A DNA stretch of 31,738 bases from the NCBI GenBank assembly GCA_016866815.1, contig VGKZ01000002.1, forward strand, positions 1 through 31,738, read 5' to 3'. Made by a program: the position numbers and the translations under genes. Below are positions 28,296 to 31,738 of this stretch, one piece after another. The number at the start of each line of letters is the position of its first letter. The first letter of the stretch is position 1. Origin of the DNA: Candidatus Peregrinibacteria bacterium (lineage in GTDB: Bacteria; Patescibacteriota; Gracilibacteria; Peribacterales; Peribacteraceae). Below the pieces are notes generated by a model. It did not search any database, had not been told where the DNA came from, and saw only the letters and a list, made by a program, of their open reading frames with translations.

Positions 28296-30842
28296 ATGGC
28301 ACCGCACAGGAATTACTCCGAAGCACAGCGAAAGAGATCCGCTCTCCAGAGGATGCTTGTCCTCCACGGATTTCTGTCACTCTGCACTCTGGTTGTCGTC
28401 GCGCGCCTTCTCGAATTGCAGGTGATCAAGGGTGCGGAGTTCCGTGCACTTGCACAAGCACAGCACTACGGCGGCGTCGTTCTGCCTGCGAAGCGCGGCA
28501 GTATTTACGCGGTGAACAGCAAAACCGGAGACCGGAGCATACTGGCGACCAACACGACGTTGGATCTCGTCTACGTCGACCCGCTCGTCACGGATGATCC
28601 GAACCTCATTGCGCGGACGCTCGCGCACATGCTCGTGACCGATCAATTCCACGAGGCGTGTTCCTCCGGTACCGAGGAGTGCCCGCTTGAGCTTGCTCCG
28701 TACTACGATGCGGCATTCGATCCTGTGATGAGAATGCAACGCCTGCAGACGGGCGCGCTACTGGAGCCTGTCGTTGCCGGTGCGCTCCCTCCGGTGCGCC
28801 AGGAGGATATTCCATTGATCGACGTGATTCGTGCCTCTTTCGAACACGACATCGCCGTGAAGATCCGCGAAAAGCGCGTGACCTTCGCTCCCCTTCTCTA
28901 CGGCGCGAACAAAGTGCAAATGAAGATGGTCGATGATCTCCGTATTCCCGGTGTTACCGTGGTTCATGATACGAAGCTCATCTACGCAAACCCCGAGCAG
29001 GTGTCCCAGCTCAAGATCCACTCCTACGCACGGCAGCTGTCGGACATTCTTTCCATCGAGGTGGAGGCGGCGTCGAATCTCCTCCGTGCTCGTCCGCTGC
29101 GGTACGTCCCTGTCATGCGCAGGCTGCCGCCCGATCTTTCGCTGAAGATCAAGGAGCGCAAGCTTGCTTCCATGGACGAGACGAATGCGCAGAAGCGCGA
29201 GGCTCCGAATAGGGAGGCTGCACAGAAAATTCTCGATCCGCTCCGTAGCATCGCGCTGATTCCGGAGCACTGGCGCTACTACCCGGACGGCACGGTTGCT
29301 TCGCATGTTGTCGGTTTTCTGAACTCCGTGCAGGAAGCGCAGTACGGTATTGAGCGAACGTTCGATCCGCAGTTGAAGGGACAGGAGGGGTTGATCAGCA
29401 CCGTGTCCGACCCGCAGGGCGGACAGATTCTGACCGCCAATCAGACCATCGTGAATCCGCGCGACGGAGATTCCATCGTGCTGACGATCGATCGGTTCAT
29501 TCAGAAGAAAACTGAGGAGGTTATGCAGGAAGCTGTTCGACGGTTCAATGCCGACAGCGGCCAGGCCATCGTGATGGACCCCGTCACCGGCCGGATTCTT
29601 GCGATGGTCAATGTTCCCCTCTTCGACAGCAACAACTACGGCAATGTGTATGAGAAGGAACCCGTGGTGCTCGATGCCGGAAAACAGAAGCAGATCGTTG
29701 TGGAGATCTACCATCCGGAGAACAACCAGTTCGTTCTCAAGGCGTACCTTGACGACGTGTTCACGGAGGAGGGGCGCATGAACCTCACCGATAAGATCCG
29801 TGAGAAATTGGAGGAGATCGAGGTGCTTTTCGATCTGCGCGACATCGCCCGATACTACATGTACATCGGCGAGAACAACCGCAGGGAAATTTTTCCGACG
29901 GAGAAGTCTGATATTTGGCTCACATTCACAAACCGTCTCGGCGTCGGTGCGTACCTGAACAGGACTATTCAGGAAATCTATGAGCCGGGTTCGGTGTTCA
30001 AGCCTGTGACAATGGCCATTGCCGTCGATCAGGGCGAAGTGGCGCCGGAGGATGAGTACATCGATACGGGTACGGTCAAAGTCGAAAAGGACAGGTCGAG
30101 TTTCTACACGATCCGCAATGCCATGAATGCAACCTACGGCAAGGTGACGATGGTGAATTGCCTCGAATTCTCCATCAACACATGCATGACCAGCGTTTCG
30201 CAGAAGCTCGGACGTAAGTTGTTTCACCGCATGATCGAGCGCTTCGGATTCGGCAGGATCACCGGCATCGAGCTGGAGGATGAGCTGCCGGGAGATGTGC
30301 GTTCCTGGCAGACGTGGAACGATGCTCTCGTTGCGACGGCAGCGTTCGGTCAGGGTGTTTCTGTGACTCCGTTGCAGGTTGCAGCGTCACTTTCAGCTAT
30401 TGCGAACCATGGGAAACTCATGAAGCCGACGATCATCGATGCCATCGTCAAAACTGACGGCACAGAAGAGAAGTCCAAGCCCATCGTCGTCGATCAGGTC
30501 ATCAAACCGGAAACGGCGGATACGGTCACCGCCATGCTCGTCAGCACCGTGCAGAAAGGGTTCGGAAAGAGCGCGAGCATTTCCGGATACCTGATCGCGG
30601 GTAAGACGGGTACCAGTCAGATCGCCGGCCCGGGTGGTACGTATGAATCCGGCACCGGTTCCACGACCACGACATTCGGAGGGTACGCCCCCGCGTACGA
30701 TCCGAAGTTCGTCATCTTCGTGAAATTCGACCGCCCGAAGGCGAAAGATCTCGAGTTCGGTTCACAGACGGGTGCTCCGGTGTTCCGCATGATCGCGCAG
30801 TTTCTCCTTGAGTACTACGGAATTCCACCGAGTACTAAGTAG
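28296..30842 (+). CDS. Class B penicillin-binding protein (FtsI/PBP2-like transpeptidase)
   Basis: An 848-residue peptidoglycan transpeptidase, longer than typical FtsI or PBP2 (about 580-650). One membrane segment lies near 20-40. A dimerisation/pedestal region follows (LPAKRGSIYAVN near 62-73; HVVGFLN near 340). The transpeptidase domain has SxxK at Ser566-Lys569 (YEPGSVFKP), SIN at 626-628 and KTGT at 770-773. An insertion of roughly 110 residues lies between PLFDSNNYGN (about 441-450) and the active-site helix, where family members usually have about 20. A division or elongation role cannot be separated. TATCAT lies 11 bases before the ATG. It is divergent from the PilB-like gene. Confidence 0.9.
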   Translation: MAPHRNYSEAQRKRSALQRMLVLHGFLSLCTLVVVARLLELQVIKGAEFRALAQAQHYGGVVLPAKRGSIYAVNSKTGDRSILATNTTLDLVYVDPLVTDDPNLIARTLAHMLVTDQFHEACSSGTEECPLELAPYYDAAFDPVMRMQRLQTGALLEPVVAGALPPVRQEDIPLIDVIRASFEHDIAVKIREKRVTFAPLLYGANKVQMKMVDDLRIPGVTVVHDTKLIYANPEQVSQLKIHSYARQLSDILSIEVEAASNLLRARPLRYVPVMRRLPPDLSLKIKERKLASMDETNAQKREAPNREAAQKILDPLRSIALIPEHWRYYPDGTVASHVVGFLNSVQEAQYGIERTFDPQLKGQEGLISTVSDPQGGQILTANQTIVNPRDGDSIVLTIDRFIQKKTEEVMQEAVRRFNADSGQAIVMDPVTGRILAMVNVPLFDSNNYGNVYEKEPVVLDAGKQKQIVVEIYHPENNQFVLKAYLDDVFTEEGRMNLTDKIREKLEEIEVLFDLRDIARYYMYIGENNRREIFPTEKSDIWLTFTNRLGVGAYLNRTIQEIYEPGSVFKPVTMAIAVDQGEVAPEDEYIDTGTVKVEKDRSSFYTIRNAMNATYGKVTMVNCLEFSINTCMTSVSQKLGRKLFHRMIERFGFGRITGIELEDELPGDVRSWQTWNDALVATAAFGQGVSVTPLQVAASLSAIANHGKLMKPTIIDAIVKTDGTEEKSKPIVVDQVIKPETADTVTAMLVSTVQKGFGKSASISGYLIAGKTGTSQIAGPGGTYESGTGSTTTTFGGYAPAYDPKFVIFVKFDRPKAKDLEFGSQTGAPVFRMIAQFLLEYYGIPPSTK

Positions 30843-30859
30843 GTTCAAATGAACCTACT
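30838..30859. terminator. Inverted repeat between convergent PBP and glmS genes
   Basis: AGTAGGTTCA and TGAACCTACT are perfect complements separated by AA. It overlaps the PBP stop and ends two bases before the glmS stop. No long T-run follows on either strand, so it may be a weak bidirectional terminator. Confidence 0.45.
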
Positions 30860-30861
30860 CA

Positions 30862-31738
30862 CTACTTTACCGTCACACTCTTCGCCAAGTTCCTCGGCAT
30901 ATCCGGGTCCTTTCCCCTCTTCACGGCGAGGAAGTAACTGAGGATTTGAATCGGAATGATGTTCACGATGGCCTGGGCGGCACCGGCCTCTGGAACCTTG
31001 AGCCAGTCGTCGAAGGCCTCGTTGTTCTGTGGCGCCACGCCGATGGTGAACGCGCCGCGTGCCTTGAGCTCGATGGTATTGCTCACAATGTCCTGCGTCA
31101 CTTCGTCGTTGCCGACGAGTGCGATGCACGGCGTTCCGCTTTCAATCAGGGCAATGGGGCCGTGTTTGAGTTCGCCTCCGGCAAATCCTTCTGCGTGGAT
31201 GTAGCTCACTTCCTGAATCTTGATCGCGCTCTCGAGGGCCATCGGATAGTTCCAGCTCTTGCCGATGATATAGAGGTCCTCATGCTCGCGGATCCTGTCT
31301 GCTAGGGATTCGATCCTCTGGATGTAGCGCGGGTTCAACATGTCGTTGATCTTCGATGACGTTTCGAGGAGCAGCGTTTTCCCCTCATGCAACCTGTCGA
31401 CGAGTGCGTAGGCAATCAGCATGAGAGCAGCCATCTGGCCGGTCATCGCTTTTGTGGATGCCACGGCGCGTTCCGGGCCTGCGTTGATGAGCAATGTGTA
31501 ATCGGCCTCGCGTGCGATGCTCGATCCCTCGACGTTGACGATCGCGAGCACCTTCGCGCCCTTCTTCTTGGCTACTTTCATCGCCTCCAGCACGTCAGCG
31601 GTTTCGCCGCTCTGGGAGACCACGATGAGAAGGCTCTCCTTTTTCAGGAAGTGATGGTAGAGCTTGAATTCGCTCGCGGGAGCGAAATTGACGTGATGCT
31701 CGGCGACGACGGAAAAGAAGTACTCCGAAGCCATGCAC
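30862..31738 (-). CDS. glmS: Glutamine-fructose-6-phosphate aminotransferase, C-terminal part (5' end outside window)
   Basis: The visible 292 codons hold the isomerase half of GlmS, which makes glucosamine-6-phosphate for peptidoglycan precursors. Two SIS sugar-phosphate domains are visible. The first has ASEF and VVSQSGETADVLEAM; the second has YIIGKSWNYPMALESAIKIQEVSYIHAEGFAGGELKHGPIAL. The end DPDMPRNLAKSVTV is the standard GlmS C-terminus. The frame is open to the window edge, so the glutaminase domain and start lie beyond. It is convergent with the PBP gene. No glmS ribozyme can be judged because the 5' end is missing. Confidence 0.95.
   Translation of the reverse strand, partial: CMASEYFFSVVAEHHVNFAPASEFKLYHHFLKKESLLIVVSQSGETADVLEAMKVAKKKGAKVLAIVNVEGSSIAREADYTLLINAGPERAVASTKAMTGQMAALMLIAYALVDRLHEGKTLLLETSSKINDMLNPRYIQRIESLADRIREHEDLYIIGKSWNYPMALESAIKIQEVSYIHAEGFAGGELKHGPIALIESGTPCIALVGNDEVTQDIVSNTIELKARGAFTIGVAPQNNEAFDDWLKVPEAGAAQAIVNIIPIQILSYFLAVKRGKDPDMPRNLAKSVTVK

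Noticed and set aside
28758..30227. 489-codon minus frame antisense to the PBP gene
   Set aside because: The sense strand encodes a complete transpeptidase with all motifs; the antisense product is His/Asp/Arg-rich without any recognisable pattern.

Overview
The window looks like a chromosomal segment of an uncultivated Candidate Phyla Radiation (Patescibacteria) bacterium, possibly of the Peregrinibacteria/Peribacteria type. This is an inference from moderately high GC, short tight genes, many small lineage-specific proteins, a membrane-anchored baseplate-J-like protein and CPR-style palindromic intergenic repeats; no rRNA gene is present to prove it. TGA is used as a stop (for example rplU and pgk), which argues against the UGA-recoding Gracilibacteria/Absconditabacteria.

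Layout. 1-1.2 kb: the cut end of a transposase gene, an AT-rich HEPN-like gene, and tRNA-Gln(UUG) with a broken partial copy of its 5' half beside it. 1.2-1.9 kb: a gene-free, hairpin-rich stretch. 1.9-11.1 kb: housekeeping genes rplU, tgt, a DoxX-like membrane protein, clpP, miaA, two small unknown genes, rarA, a membrane protein, a tsaE-HD fusion and a LytM peptidase. 11.1-16.7 kb: a COG3323-type protein, a WecA/TagO-like transferase, an AroE N-domain-only protein, a large inverted-repeat structure, then pgk, the baseplate-J-like protein and a YdcF-like protein in one tight + strand block. 16.6-17.8 kb: a G-rich tract, a dif-like recombination site and a tyrosine recombinase gene. 17.8-22.7 kb: mostly accessory or AT-richer material (a retropepsin-like gene with a frameshift, a DUF5678-like protein, a membrane-anchored HNH protein, unknown gene pairs, an SNase remnant) around msrB and a phzF-family gene. 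22.7-31.7 kb: tyrS, a palindrome-rich repeat island, an RluA-family pseudouridine synthase, a FecR/Ig-like surface protein, a PilB-like ATPase, a class B penicillin-binding protein and the 3' part of glmS.

Themes. Translation and tRNA modification recur (rplU, tgt, miaA, tsaE, tyrS, the RluA family, tRNA-Gln), as does envelope biogenesis (LytM, WecA-like, YdcF, PBP, GlmS). Two observations stand out. First, a 28-bp site at 16828-16855 has the 11-6-11 architecture of chromosomal dif, with a right arm nearly identical to the XerD half-site of E. coli dif; it lies directly in front of a single xer gene and overlaps that gene's likely promoter. This suggests a one-recombinase chromosome dimer resolution system and places the replication terminus here. 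Second, about ten genes have a -10-like hexamer (TANNNT) only 5-8 nt before the start codon and no Shine-Dalgarno sequence, which predicts widespread leaderless transcription.

All function calls come from reading motifs in the translated sequence; no database search was run.
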